Shown here: piece by piece, positions 53,591 through 64,000 of the stretch | How positions within the stretch are numbered: the stretch's first letter is position 1 | How the letters are laid out: each line of letters begins with the position of its first letter | Assembly: GCA_963693305.1 (NCBI GenBank) | Contig: OY855905.1 | Location: 35,355,637-35,419,636, forward strand | Reading direction: 5' to 3' | Source: Meandrina meandrites | Lineage: Eukaryota > Cnidaria > Anthozoa > Scleractinia > Meandrinidae | DNA length: 64,000 nt | Translations under genes and position numbers: made by a program | The notes under the pieces: model-generated | Told to the model about the DNA's origin: nothing | What the model saw: only the letters and a program-made list of their open reading frames with translations | The model's database searches: none

Positions 53591-54035
53591 GGTTTCCGAG
53601 TTTAAATCTTGGCGGGATCTATTGGTGACAAATAGCTCTCTTTTTGAAATGCAGTAATTAAAAACTATAAAAAATATTGGGAAGAATAGAAGAGAAATGA
53701 GTAGAACGTTAATAAATGAGGTCAAACATTGACTACGTTGACTGCATAATTTTTACTTCTTCCCTCTAATGTCTGCCAGAAATCTAGGTATGGTCTGGAC
53801 AATCCCCTCCAACCTTTTAGAAAATTATTTGATTGAAAAAAGCATGCTTCTCATAGTTGCAGGCAACTATGAAATAGTTGCAGGCAAACTGACCACTGAC
53901 GGATGAAGGATGTACAAAAGTGATATTTACAGATCTTTGGCCACAAATAGTATCCATATCGCGTCGGTGGTATAGTGGTGAGCATAGCTGCCTTCCAAGC
54001 AGTTGACCCGGGTTCGATTCCCGGCCGACGCAAAT
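53590..54035 (+). repeat. Diverged isolated copy of the fossil-Gln/Gly segment
   Basis: Matches the stretch from the fossil Gln T arm to the fourth Gly gene, but with far more substitutions than copies inside the array. A 37-bp tandem containing catagttgcaggcaact-like text precedes the tRNA. It may be an outlying old copy. Confidence 0.65.
53961..54032 (+). tRNA. tRNA-Gly(UCC), outside the main array
   Basis: Perfect consensus although its flanks are strongly diverged. This points to selection on the gene itself or to conversion. Confidence 0.95.
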
Positions 54036-55355
54036 CTATTTCTTTTTCGTAACATATTGTCATAACAGGTGTGAAATAATCGCTTTATTTTATTTCATTA
54101 AGCCTTTCTTTATGATACAATATTGACCTATCTTTTAAAAATATATTAAAACATTTAAATACTTTTACCGCCCTCATAAAACTTGAATTTTCAATAATTT
54201 ATGGCATAAACTCTACATTATGAATATTGCTATAAAAATACCAGGGAAAAGGTTTCAATTAAAAACAAATCATTCTGCAGCAACTTCAATAATTCCTGGT
54301 ACAGTCAAATGTCAATAAACCCATATCCTTTTGCTCTATGCTTTACCCATGTACTTTCCAGTTCTAGTTAAAATCTTCCTAAATTAATCAATCGGCATAA
54401 TCACCCACAGAGCATTAAAAATAACTTGCGACATCTAAGTCTAGGCCTTTTTTGGTACCCCCAATATAAATTTCACATTTTTTCAATAAAATATATCTGC
54501 AATTAAAAATCTTATTTGTGATCAATAATAAAATCAAAGTATCCTTACCCTTTAAAACTCATATGCAGTTTTATTTTTTTGTGTCGTTGTAGTTGTTACA
54601 TATATGCTGTGCTCTGATAAATCACATGTAAATTATATTATGTGGCCCCCTTACTCTCCTTTATGAATTCATGCAGAATGAATTTTCACTTGTTTTTTTC
54701 TTCTTTTACCACATTAATTATGTCAATGCTACAAGTACTGGTTTTTATTGCACAGGGAATTCCCCAGGCAACCACAAGTTTGAGCCCGGCTTCTTTGAAA
54801 CAAAACCACTAGAAAGTGAAAAATGCATCAAACAACACAACTTTGTCCCCCATCCAGTTACCTTTTTACTTTCCCCGTCTACATATGCACAACTATGCAT
54901 ACTGATGAAGAGTCCTCACTGTGAATAACCATAAGGCTAGCATATGCACACGGAGAACAAACAATTTTGCTTTCTTGTGTTTATGCGCATGCGTATTCCT
55001 AGTTTGGACAGAATAAGGTGAATGAGTGTGTCCATTTTTATTAAGTGATAATGCTGGCTTATGCTCAGTGTAAACTAGTCTAAATGCTGCATTTAAACAA
55101 GAATATGTAGTATGCTTTCATTTGCTTAAAAAACAAACACATCTAATGTCTGATTGCCTCATGATCAGTAGCTCAAAAAATGGATAATTTTTCTCTACTT
55201 GATAAATCAGTTGTGATGTGCAAATTGACAAGTTTTAATGTCTCCATAACGAGCTAGTACAGTGTATTACTAAATATTTGATTAAAAGTGAATGTGAATT
55301 TGAGGATCTGCAGGATGCAGATTGTAGGATACAGGCTTCTACATGTAAGTCAAAA
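54033..55355. other. Intergenic and SAMD8 3' untranslated side
   Basis: AT-rich, no array homology and no coding exon recognised. The part nearest 55355 should hold the 3' UTR of SAMD8. Confidence 0.6.
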
Positions 55356-55705
55356 TTATTCTTTCTTTAAACCACAGCTGGGCTCTGAGGGTTTTGATTG
55401 AGACTTGTGACATAGAAAGCTTGGCCATTTAAGAGGCCATTCATACTCATTTGGCACCTTGCCAGAAACCTTTTCTTCAAAAAACCAAAACAATGGGAAC
55501 CACACCCGCGTCCTCTTGCTATCAATCCGCTTCAGTGCTCGGGTATTGGCTAGTGTGTGGTAGTAGAGGAACAGACGAGAGGAAATGTAGAAAGCAATCA
55601 CCACATCAATGGAATAGTGTTCATGCGCAGCCAAAATAAAGAAGATTCCAAACATGTTCAAGACCCAGCAGCAAGTGTGCAGATAGTACATATAGGCAGG
55701 TGTGT
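55356..55705 (-). CDS. SAMD8: SAMD8 coding exon 3 with stop
   Basis: Two bases complete a Tyr codon, then [13 protein letters not shown], the HEHYSIDV block, a membrane segment and a hydrophilic C terminus ending at TAA/TGA 55356. Acceptor TTACAG. Confidence 0.92.
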
Positions 55706-58178
55706 CTGTAAGAAAAAAATATATAATCTTGCTGAAAATGTGTTAAATTTTGTTAACACAAGGTAACATCACCTGACCGTCCAAAACAGATTCCTCCCTA
55801 AGGTTTGACTAAGGTAGACTGTTGGTGATATGGTGTAGTGTATGTTTGTTTTACTTCTTGTACAAGTACACTGACATACGGAACATAATAATACAGTATT
55901 ATGACGCACAGAGGGTTCATTATCTTACTCTTAGGGAAAAAAATCCAGAAAGCATGAAAAATGCTCTAAACCCAGATGGAGTTGCATACTAGAAAAGAAA
56001 GGTTACGTTTAAATACACTGATTGTACTTACATTCAGTGACAAAGAAATTTAACAGAGTGATCGAGACTGTGTGGCCACTGAACATGTAGTCACCACAGG
56101 TACGCACACCATTCACTGACAGGCCAAATCCAAACAAGATCTCAAATGCTCTCTTTATCTTTGCCCATGTGTCACCATACAACTGGAGAAGAGAAACAAC
56201 AAATTCACTTATAATTCTACATTTTTCATGTTACTTAAATTTCACACTGTCTACATGTAAATTATGCTGTGATGTGCTAAATATACAGAAGTAAAGACAC
56301 TTCACTGTTTTCTTTTCAATTTCACATGTAAATCACGAGTGCAATAAGTGATTAACACCAGAAATGTATACCGGTACTCCTGGACTGTAAAGCAGTCCCT
56401 GTTTTTCAAAATAGCAGTCTGCAGGTGGCAAATGCAAAATAGTGATGCTGCTTATGGCTTTGCCACTTGTACATCATGCTATTTCACTTTATTGGTCTCT
56501 GTGTCTGCTGCACGCAGTTTCTTTGCTATTTCCTGTTCGCTGCTCATGGACTTTGGTCACTGGTGCATATTAAGCTTGATACCTCATTTTCACCAAAATG
56601 CAAGACCCAGAAACATTATATTGTTGTTTTAAAGTACATACATATTTCTTGTTAGCAAGAAATAGATGGCTATTAACAAGCAATTACTCAAAATGTATAC
56701 ATTTATAAAATTTTGCACAAATATCTTTAAATTTAAAGACCTGTTTTTGAAAATTTCTTTCATAAAAAATCTTATTACGTACACCACTTTAATTTGAAGC
56801 AGGATTACATTTACATGCAAAAAGCAGTTTGTGACAGCTTCATGGTAAGATAAATAAAATATTAGGTTGCAACCTCTTCAACAAAAAAATGGCTCATCCT
56901 CAGTGTAAGAACCCGTGAAACTCACCAGTGACGTAAAACAAACAATAAACGTAAACAATACAACAAAGAGCTGGCAAAACAAAGATAGAGAAGGAAAACA
57001 ATAGCTCCAAAACAAAGGAAAATATCACAGGTTCTTACGCGAGGTAAACCCCAAAAAATATTCAAATCCTAAATGTGTCATTAATGATTAATATGAAGTA
57101 AAAATGCAAATATCGCCTCAATTTCAAAAACAAATTATGTATAATAAATTTAGCACAGTAGTGTAGCAGCTCTCGTAACTTCTACAAGTCCTCCAGCAGT
57201 TACTTGGAGGCTAGGGGCACTGTTCCTGTTGTTTGTTCACTTCTCTAACTGGAATGGTAGCGAGCTATTCATGTGAGACCTTGCGTGAGCTTCTACCCGA
57301 CCGTATAACAAATGTCTTTAGCAGTACTTTCTCTCGGTCCAACAGTGTATAAGTATTTGCTGGACATTAATACGAGTTACTATAGATTTTGAACAGAAAT
57401 CGTTTCTCACCTTTCCCGAGCACTCCAAATGAATTCCAGGAACACTAAGTGAAGTGACAAACATTGTAACGCAGCGAAGAAGAAAGACTGTACCACACAA
57501 GGCGGCCATTCGCCGTATAACAATGACTCTGTGCTTGTGGAAGAACAAGACGGTCGATAAAACGACACTTAAAATAAGCGCCGTGACCTCGCACATGTTA
57601 AAAGCCCACGGGATGAGAGGCACATTGTCCAGGACTATGTCGGGCAGAGGGGGATATTTCTTCATATCTGGAACACGATCGTGAACGAAAACCATGACGA
57701 ATGAAGTGACAAAAAATACTGAAAACGCGTACACCAAACTGATTAACGTTCTCCCTGTTTCAGAAATGTTCGAAAAGGGATGAACGTAATCGATTCTTTC
57801 GTCATCAGAATCTAGATCTTCGAATTCCCGAGGCAGCCTTTCGATAGAACTAGCCACAAACCTGGCAAAGCCATCAACTTGATCAACCTCATTACGTTTA
57901 ACGTATCCATTTACGCGACTGGACAATGCTAAGGAATTTGGCCGGTTGTGTCTTCGTTGAAGGGTACCAATCGCAAGCCATAAGCGCTTTATATCCCCCA
58001 GAATCTTTAACTCTAGCGGGGGATTTCTCAAGTCATCTTCGTTAAGAAAAAGAAGAGCTTTTCCGTCTATCTTATGTTCATTACTGAACAAATCCACATA
58101 CTCATCAAAGCCGTTTCCTTTGAGCCACAAGCCTACATCTTCACATGTCCACCGGTGAACGTCTTTTCCCTGCCCCAT
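55356..58178 (-). CDS. SAMD8: SAMD8, sphingomyelin synthase-related protein 1 (three coding exons)
   Basis: Exons 57411-58178, 56032-56182 and 55356-55705 (minus) join in frame to 422 residues, close to the vertebrate length. Introns begin GTGAGA and GTAAGT and end CCAG and ACAG. A SAM domain at about 8-75 ([20 protein letters not shown]) is followed by membrane segments at about 142-165, 188-215 and 222-247. The conserved block [20 protein letters not shown] comes next, then [10 protein letters not shown] (285-294) and [13 protein letters not shown] (334-346). Expected catalytic residues are His293, His336 and Asp340. In this family Glu before the second His (HEH) marks ceramide phosphoethanolamine synthases of the ER, whereas sphingomyelin synthases have Asp. 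It is transcribed away from CDC37. Confidence 0.93.
56032..56182 (-). CDS. SAMD8: SAMD8 coding exon 2
   Basis: 151 nt, [16 protein letters not shown] to FFVTE plus one base; acceptor TTCTCCAG, donor GTAAGT. Carries the [10 protein letters not shown] catalytic block. Confidence 0.92.
57411..58178 (-). CDS. SAMD8: SAMD8 coding exon 1
   Basis: 256 codons from [10 protein letters not shown] to CSGK, with donor GTGAGA at 57405-57410. Encodes the SAM domain and the first membrane segments. An open frame continues into the intron but is not supported by family sequence. Confidence 0.9.
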
Positions 58179-58368
58179 GTTTTGTTTTGTGTGCCGTCTC
58201 GCATGACAGGATCATGTGTTCTCTAGCTTAGCAGCCACGCTTGGAAAACACTTGACACCAGCCTCTTTCGGTGCACTCGTCATTTTGAAGGTTCGCAGGT
58301 TCGCCATATTTTGGAAGAGACTTTGGGCTTTTCTTCCTTGTCAATTCTCCATATTGATTAAAAAGAAT
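58179..58368. promoter_or_regulatory. Putative bidirectional promoter between SAMD8 and CDC37
   Basis: Only 190 bp separate the two start codons, with transcription in opposite directions, so both 5' UTRs and promoters must share this space unless upstream non-coding exons exist. No TATA box is evident. CCAAAATATGGCGAAC (complement of 58302-58317 region) resembles a YY1 site. Confidence 0.6.
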
Positions 58369-58401
58369 ATGGTGGATTACAGTAAATGGGACCATATTGA
58401 A
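58369..58401 (+). CDS. CDC37: CDC37 exon 1
   Basis: Eleven codons, [11 protein letters not shown], donor GTAGGT. The ATG is fixed by the family N terminus. Confidence 0.92.
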
Positions 58402-61400
58402 GTAGGTATTTTTATCATTTATGTTTTGTGTAAACGCTTGCTACCAATCAACTGTTTTTGTTGTTGTGACCCGTAAACAATTTCAGTCGATACATAAGCT
58501 AAAAAGCTTCTAATGAAAGGAAATTAAAATTATATATATTTGTCCATAAGTTCAAGCTGATATATTTATTCCAAAAGTTATTTACTCTGGTCTTACAGTA
58601 TCCTCACTGTTTTATGAAGCAAGATCTGCATTATTATTTTTACTATAGTGTTTATCTAAATTAAACTTTTAGTGAAAGCGATATTAAGACTTAATTGTCA
58701 TTATTATTCATTCAAAATGTTTCTTCGTTTCTGGTTGGCTTTCAATCCCCGGCTAATTCCAACTAACCAGCTAGCACTGACCAAATATGAAGGACGCTTC
58801 TAGTATTGGACGATTGACGTAATAATGATTGGACCATTGACGTCAATCATCCAATAATAGAAAAAATTATCGGATGATTGATGTCACACAACAATGGCTT
58901 TGTACAGAGCGCAGCCGAAGGTGTGAAAATGGTCGCTAAATTTCAACATTGTGAAGAAAAAATGGCCAAAATATTAGATGATAAAGATAGCAAAAATATT
59001 AATAAGCTTCGAAGGTAAGTCAGTTGGTTTTTAAAGCTTATCTTCAGGAGAGAAACATACAAAAGCGAGCGACAGCAGAGGAATTGGCCACTGTTAGCGA
59101 AAATTCTACACCAAAGTTAGTATCCATTTTAATGCATATTTTGTGTTTTTAGAGCTCTTGGAAATACTTTGAATGAATAATAAACAATTATATATATTGA
59201 ATTCCGCATTCCTGTGGCATGAAGAATTATGCAGTTCTTGGAGGGTGTTATCCGCCTCAGCCTTCGGTTCCAGTGGATAACAGCCTCCTCGATCTGTATA
59301 ATTCTTGACATCATACTCAACCTCATCCAATAAATAATATTGCAAGTTATGCATTGACTGCCACAAAATTCTTAGAACTAGTATTCTTTTTTAAAAAATA
59401 TAACTAAATAGTCATTTATCTAAATTAATAATCTAAATTTAACTTATTATACTAATAACAATATATTTATGGAGAATACAGCATATTGGACAAATGCCAA
59501 TATTGCCAAAATACCTTATAAAATTAACTAGCTATAAATTGAAAAATAATGATGCCAGAAAGAAGTTAATAAGGGATGTATAGCAATCGGCTAAGAGACA
59601 GGGGCCAAAATGTTTAACTTTGTATTCAGTGTGTATCAGGTTCCAATTTAGACTACGGATCTCATGCAGTACAGTGGTTGTTCCATTTGGAAATCTTTGG
59701 GAAAATGATACTAAATCTTATTAATGTGGTAAAGTTTGAGTTTGAGTTTGAGCCTGGTAGCCCATCAGGCCAGAGCTCAGTTATCACTGACAGTTCTATT
59801 AGCAGATTGAATCGAAGTCAGTGACTAGAAGTATTTTTACTCCCCCCTGGATAAGATGCAGTCCATTGCAGGGGTACCCCTAGAGTTTAATTTGCCAGTA
59901 CCCATATGGGTGGAGAGAGGTGCTGCGAGAGTAAAGTGTCTTGCCCAAGAACACATATTAATGACCCCAGCCAAGGCTTAAACCCGAAACACTTGATCCA
60001 GAATCCAGCGCATTATTTATATGTGGCACAAATTGAATTATCTAAACATTGATGTTTTTAATATCATTTCCAATTAACATTGAATATTGGATTGAATGGC
60101 ATTGATCATCTTGGAGTGAAACCAATTCATTTAAAAGCAATTTTATTGAGATTTATAAATTAACACTCCTAACCTAACAAAACCTGGATAATCAAGAAAT
60201 GCAAAGGACTTGTGGCCTGCCATGAAAATTTTATTTGAAGTCTCATTACTGGCCTTTTTTTAGTGACATGACATTGCTCTCTTTAGATCAGTGATGATGA
60301 GGATGATACCCACCCTAATATTGACACGCCCAGCCTTTTTAGATGGCGACATCAGGCAAGAGTGGAGAGAATGGAGGATGCAAAGAAAGAAAGAGAAACA
60401 GTTGATAAAAAACTTGCAGAGTAAGTTCTTAACTACAGTAAAATAGCTCAGAGACATTTAACATTGATATTGGAAGGTGTTTCACTGTCTTAAAACCACA
60501 TGGCTCAATGACTAATGATTCAAGTTTTAATAGTTTCCCAATGTTGGATATTAACAATAGCTCAAATGTTTTAATCCAGCAGTTTTTTTTACTTTACAAA
60601 CAAGTGTTTTATCATTTACCCACTGGCAACAGCACTTGTGCAAGCATGTGTTGTAGTTTAAAATTAATTTCAGGTCAAAGTTATTTTAAACTAATTGGTT
60701 TGTTTAATTGTTTTTCTTTGGTCCAGATTTATGACCATAATAAAGAAAGAAAAAACAAATCAAACTAGTTTAAAACCATTTTGATATGAAATTCATTTTC
60801 AATTGATAATTATTTAGCTTGTTTAGCAGCTACACTGTTCCACTTGTTTTGAACATCTTTTCTTTAATTAATATGGCTTCATAGTGTTGAATTTGCTTTC
60901 TTTATTTTTAAACTGTTGCATTTAATTATTTTTCAGATAATTTTGTTTTCTGACTGGGTAAAATGTTTTTCAAGTGCTAGATAAATAGGTCTGCAACATA
61001 TGTGTAGATTCCATTCATGTTTAAAACTTCAAACCAGTTTATATGGAATTATTCAATTTTAACTGTTTGTGAATGATGATGTACCCCATCATTTTTTTTA
61101 AAATATATGCCTGCAGGGAGTATAAAAAAGAGCAGTGTTTAACAGTTCTAGGAAACTGTTAATTTTTGTTTCCTTACTAGAAATAAAAGAAAGCTTGAGG
61201 AAGTGAGAGAAAAACTCAAGGATCCTGAAGTAGCAAAGGACAAAACAAAAGAAGAGAAAACAAAGAAAGATTTACAGGAATTAGAGAAAAAGGTACTAAG
61301 CATTCAAGATAATGTCCTAATTCAAGATATGTTATCTGTCATCTGAGGAGCAGCCTATCATGTCTCTTCTTTGGGAGATGCAGTGGCCTTCGCTTATGGT

Positions 61401-63825
61401 CACCGCTGGACTCTGGATTGAGTGGCCTGGTTTTTAGCCCTGGCTGAGGTCACTTCACATCAGGGTTTGTATGGGTCTTGGAAAACCTGGAAAGTTATGG
61501 AATTTTAGAATTGCAGTTTGCAGGCCTGGGAAGTGATAGAATTTAAAGGGGCAGTCTCGCCAAGATTAAGTGCCACTTGAAAATCCAATGATGGTGTTGG
61601 TATTAATAAGAAATCCACTAATAGCTGCTTTAAACCTGCTAAAACATGCTGTACTGGTCACAAAGGTTGTTTAAATCTAGTGTTTACACATTCTGCAGCT
61701 GAAAGAGCTTAGAAAAGAAGATGATGAGTTATCCAAAAAAGAAAAGGTGAGAGATTTTTTTATTGGTTACTGTCTAAAGTTTGATTAAAAACTCTGGTAT
61801 AATAATAATATTAATAATAATAATTCATTTTATAATGTGCTAATTCCATAAAAAAAAATATATGAAAAGTGCATGTACATTTCGTATGTGTCACAATTTG
61901 TCACCAATGATGTGAGTATCTGTCAATAATTTTTATCCTGCTCTTAAAATGGCCACTCACAGAATCATTAACACCCCTTCAGACCACAAATTATACTACT
62001 AAGTATATCCAGGCAAAGTGTAATTATACAAACATGGATTCCTAAAGGAAATTAATTTACCTTTGTTACCTTAAAAAAATATATAATAAAAATGAAAATA
62101 ATATGAATCGGGGTATGTATATGAAACTCAATGTTGAGCCTTGTCGCAATTTCTAAGCCTGCTACTTTTACAAAAGGAGGGATTTTTTTAAAATTCATAC
62201 TTCTTTTCTTAAAATTTTTTCAGGGCTGCAAAAGATTAGTGTACTACACAATCCCTGAATTTCATGTATATCGAAAACTTCTAAGGCTGTCTAACATAAA
62301 ATGCAAAATTGGGACTAAATATTGAAGCGGCATTGTTTTGGATAATTTTTTGCTCTGAAATTTCCCATTGTCTTGAGCTTCATTAGCACAACATCAAATT
62401 CCTGTGCACCATGCGTAAAATGGCCATGCTTCAGTTGGCTGCCCTCCAAAATAATGGGTCCAGCCACCTTAAGTTTTAAATGTTGGTGATCAAAGAAGGC
62501 TGGTATTGACTTGTTGTCCAAAAAGCAAACTAAAAAACTTTTCATCTTTCAAGTCTAGAATAGGTGTAGTACTATTAATAATAATAATATTTACTGACAG
62601 TTGACATACGTTGACTTTATCCTCAGAAAGCTCCTAAGAATGTGGACACACTAAGCCATGCAGGATTCACCAGAACAGTGCGTTTACAAATCATGTTTTG
62701 CTGTGTTTAAGCATACAGTGTACCTATATTAGATGCTTACTTGTAGAGTTAAATAAATATCAAGCAAGAAAGATTGTCATGGTCAATGTAATGATAACAA
62801 ATCCCTGCCTGTGTGCAAAAACGGAGGCACAGTGCCTGCAAAAATAGCAAACAACTCTTAAAAGGAAGTGTCTCTGACAGGTTCCTACCGGTAAATTGTC
62901 CTTAACGTGGTCCTTTGGGTTCTTAACTACATCAGCCTCGGATTCTTCTTATTCTGTGTGCTAAAAGTGCTAACTTTCCTCATGCCTCAAACTGCCTCAA
63001 ACTGCTGCCATAATCTTGTCTAGTCACACCTCACTTTAAGGTATACGCTGTATGTCCCTTCTGTCCGTTTGTCTATAGTTTGTACATGAAAGAGGTTTAA
63101 CTGCCGTAGACATTAACTTTTTTATTGTTTATCCAAGATTATCAACACTCCAAAGAAGACAGATGAAAATTTAACAGAAGATGAGAAGGCTGAAAGATCT
63201 GTAAGTAAATTTTCATCCCTTAAGTTTGTAAGAATGTTCATTTCTTGGAGTATACCAGCAATATTGGGCACTATTACATTAAAACCAAAAACTTTGAACA
63301 GCAGATTATACCAACTGAAATGTACCTAGCACATGGGTGCCCCTGAGTATTGGGCAGTATTTTGTCTGAGAAGGAACTCTCGATATCGGTCTCGATCCGC
63401 CACTGCAGTACAGCAAGTACAGGGCTGCATAAAGGTGCACTTTAACTTTCTCTCTACACATAATGAAAGATGCGCACAATTATTTTAAACTGAGAAAAAG
63501 AAGTACTTTTCACTGTGTTTATTTAAAATAAACACAGCGAACAGTTCTTCTTTAGTATTATGTATTCATATGCAGTGAGCAGCCACTGTGCTGCACAGTA
63601 CATGCCAAATTGTTACTAACAACTGTTTCTCCAGCTTGCTTAATTTGTTTTTTTCTTAATTTGTAGCAAGCGTTCATGGATAAGTACAAGAAAGAAATTG
63701 AACATTATGGCATGCTGTATGATTACAATGACAGTGAAGATTATCTGCGTAAACATCCTCACCTGGCTTGTGACGACACAGCAAACTATCTGGCTCTATG
63801 GTGCATTAACTTGGAAGTACAAGAG
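58369..63825 (+). CDS. CDC37: CDC37, Hsp90 co-chaperone, 5' part (seven exons, continues beyond window)
   Basis: Exons 58369-58401, 60287-60420, 61181-61292, 61699-61746, 62627-62677, 63138-63200 and 63667-63825 join in frame to 200 residues, with AG acceptors and GT donors. The protein starts [11 protein letters not shown], then [20 protein letters not shown]. This is the invariant Cdc37 N terminus with Ser13 in an acidic CK2 context. A charged coiled coil (residues about 40-125) follows, and then the start of the Hsp90-binding middle domain ([34 protein letters not shown]). Cdc37 loads protein kinases onto Hsp90 in the cytosol. The C-terminal half lies to the right of the window. Confidence 0.94.
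58790..58890. promoter_or_regulatory. CRE-like cluster with palindrome in CDC37 intron 1
   Basis: A 28-bp near-palindrome at 58828-58855 (outer ATTGGA/TCCAAT) is centred on the full CRE word TGACGTCA (58838-58845). TTGACGTAA and TTGATGTCAC stand on either side. It could be a regulatory element or the end of a small MITE. Confidence 0.35.
59220..59315. repeat. Hairpin repeat in CDC37 intron 1
   Basis: GGAGGGTGTTATCC and GGATAACAGCCTCC form a stem around cctcagccttcgg, and ATGAAGAATTATGCAG pairs loosely with its opposite flank. Looks like a palindromic MITE. Confidence 0.45.
59738..60020 (-). mobile_element. Diverged SINE relative in CDC37 intron 1
   Basis: Shares the tail (gagcctggtagcccatcaggcc), body (gccagtacccatatgggtgg) and layout of the array SINE. 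The head differs and an extra agtgtcttgcccaagaacac segment is present. An older member or sister family. Confidence 0.65.
60287..60420 (+). CDS. CDC37: CDC37 exon 2
   Basis: Codes [13 protein letters not shown] to KKLAE; acceptor CTTTAG, donor GTAAGT. Includes the phosphorylatable Ser13 and [11 protein letters not shown]. Confidence 0.93.
61181..61292 (+). CDS. CDC37: CDC37 exon 3
   Basis: Codes [16 protein letters not shown] to LQELEKK in the coiled coil; acceptor TTACTAG, donor GTACTA, slightly off consensus. Confidence 0.88.
61699..61746 (+). CDS. CDC37: CDC37 exon 4
   Basis: Sixteen codons, [16 protein letters not shown]; acceptor TTCTGCAG, donor GTGAGA. Confidence 0.88.
62627..62677 (+). 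CDS. CDC37: CDC37 exon 5
   Basis: Seventeen codons, [17 protein letters not shown]; acceptor ATCCTCAG, donor GTGCGT. Confidence 0.88.
63138..63200 (+). CDS. CDC37: CDC37 exon 6
   Basis: Twenty-one codons, [12 protein letters not shown] to EKAERS; acceptor ATCCAAG is weak, donor GTAAGT. Confidence 0.85.
63667..63825 (+). CDS. CDC37: CDC37 exon 7
   Basis: Fifty-three codons, [15 protein letters not shown] to CINLEVQE; acceptor TTGTAG, donor GTAAGC. Last exon in the window; 63826-64000 is intron. Confidence 0.93.
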
Positions 63826-64000
63826 GTAAGCATACCACATAACACATGACGGCTACTTTTTTCCGACTCTATGAATACACACTGTGCGGCATGTGTGGCT
63901 AACATTTTTCTTTGTGAAAGGGTTTTTTGACGTACTTTGTTTTTTGCCAAGCATTTTATTCACAGCTAACAGAGTTCAATGTGGAATATTTTTGTGCTTT

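Noticed and set aside
56348..56632. 94-codon ORF between SAMD8 exons 1 and 2
   Set aside because: Falls in an intron, no family resemblance, opposite strand to the gene.
57454..57684. Plus-strand ORF over SAMD8 exon 1
   Set aside because: Antisense shadow of a well-supported exon.

Overview
The window is animal nuclear DNA. Several lines of evidence point to a cnidarian, most likely an anthozoan such as a stony coral or anemone: the multi-intron genes, the tRNA-derived SINEs, many small palindromic MITEs, and remnants of Penelope-like, LINE and Gypsy elements of types I associate with coral and anemone genomes. The species cannot be named from sequence alone.

From 1 to about 52,690 the DNA is a decayed tandem array of a unit of roughly 5 kb whose cargo is tRNA genes. 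An ideal unit reads Gln(CUG)-minus, Gln(UUG)-plus, Gly-minus, Gly-minus, a minus-strand SINE, Gly-plus, a fossil tRNA-Gln relic, Gly-plus, Gln(CUG)-plus. About eight units can be followed, with 28 tRNA-Gly(UCC) loci, 20 tRNA-Gln loci and seven relics. A further diverged unit fragment lies at 53,590-54,035 and carries one more intact tRNA-Gly. Roughly half the tRNA loci look intact (full cloverleaf, 72 nt, T-run downstream). The rest carry stem mismatches, small deletions or truncations. The spacers encode no protein that I recognise. Many short ORFs in the array are only tRNA genes or spacer read as protein.

Mobile elements have repeatedly landed in the array. They are a 4 kb unidentified insert (8476-12494), a 1.37 kb foldback element with iterated 16-bp subrepeats in both arms (15550-16922), a TA-flanked MITE (17406-17820), an inverted-repeat-bounded insert holding a dead Penelope-like RT (18304-20178), a 2 kb replacement containing nested MITEs and a broken DUF3504/Crypton-type gene fragment (24170-26270), a CR1/L2-like LINE fragment with a Harbinger-like MITE inside it (28449-30206), an 82-bp hairpin with a 9-bp target duplication (33815-33896), an intact Ty3/Gypsy element with near-identical LTRs inside a SINE copy (41462-46102), and a 0.9 kb insert that splits a tRNA gene (50318-51238). 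Five MITEs share an odd plan: terminal inverted repeats plus one extra hairpin outside the repeat on one side only.

From about 54 kb the DNA becomes ordinary gene space. SAMD8 (sphingomyelin synthase-related protein, three coding exons, minus strand, 55356-58178) and CDC37 (Hsp90 co-chaperone, plus strand, seven exons visible from 58369, running out of the window) stand head to head. Their start codons are only 190 bp apart, which suggests a shared bidirectional promoter.
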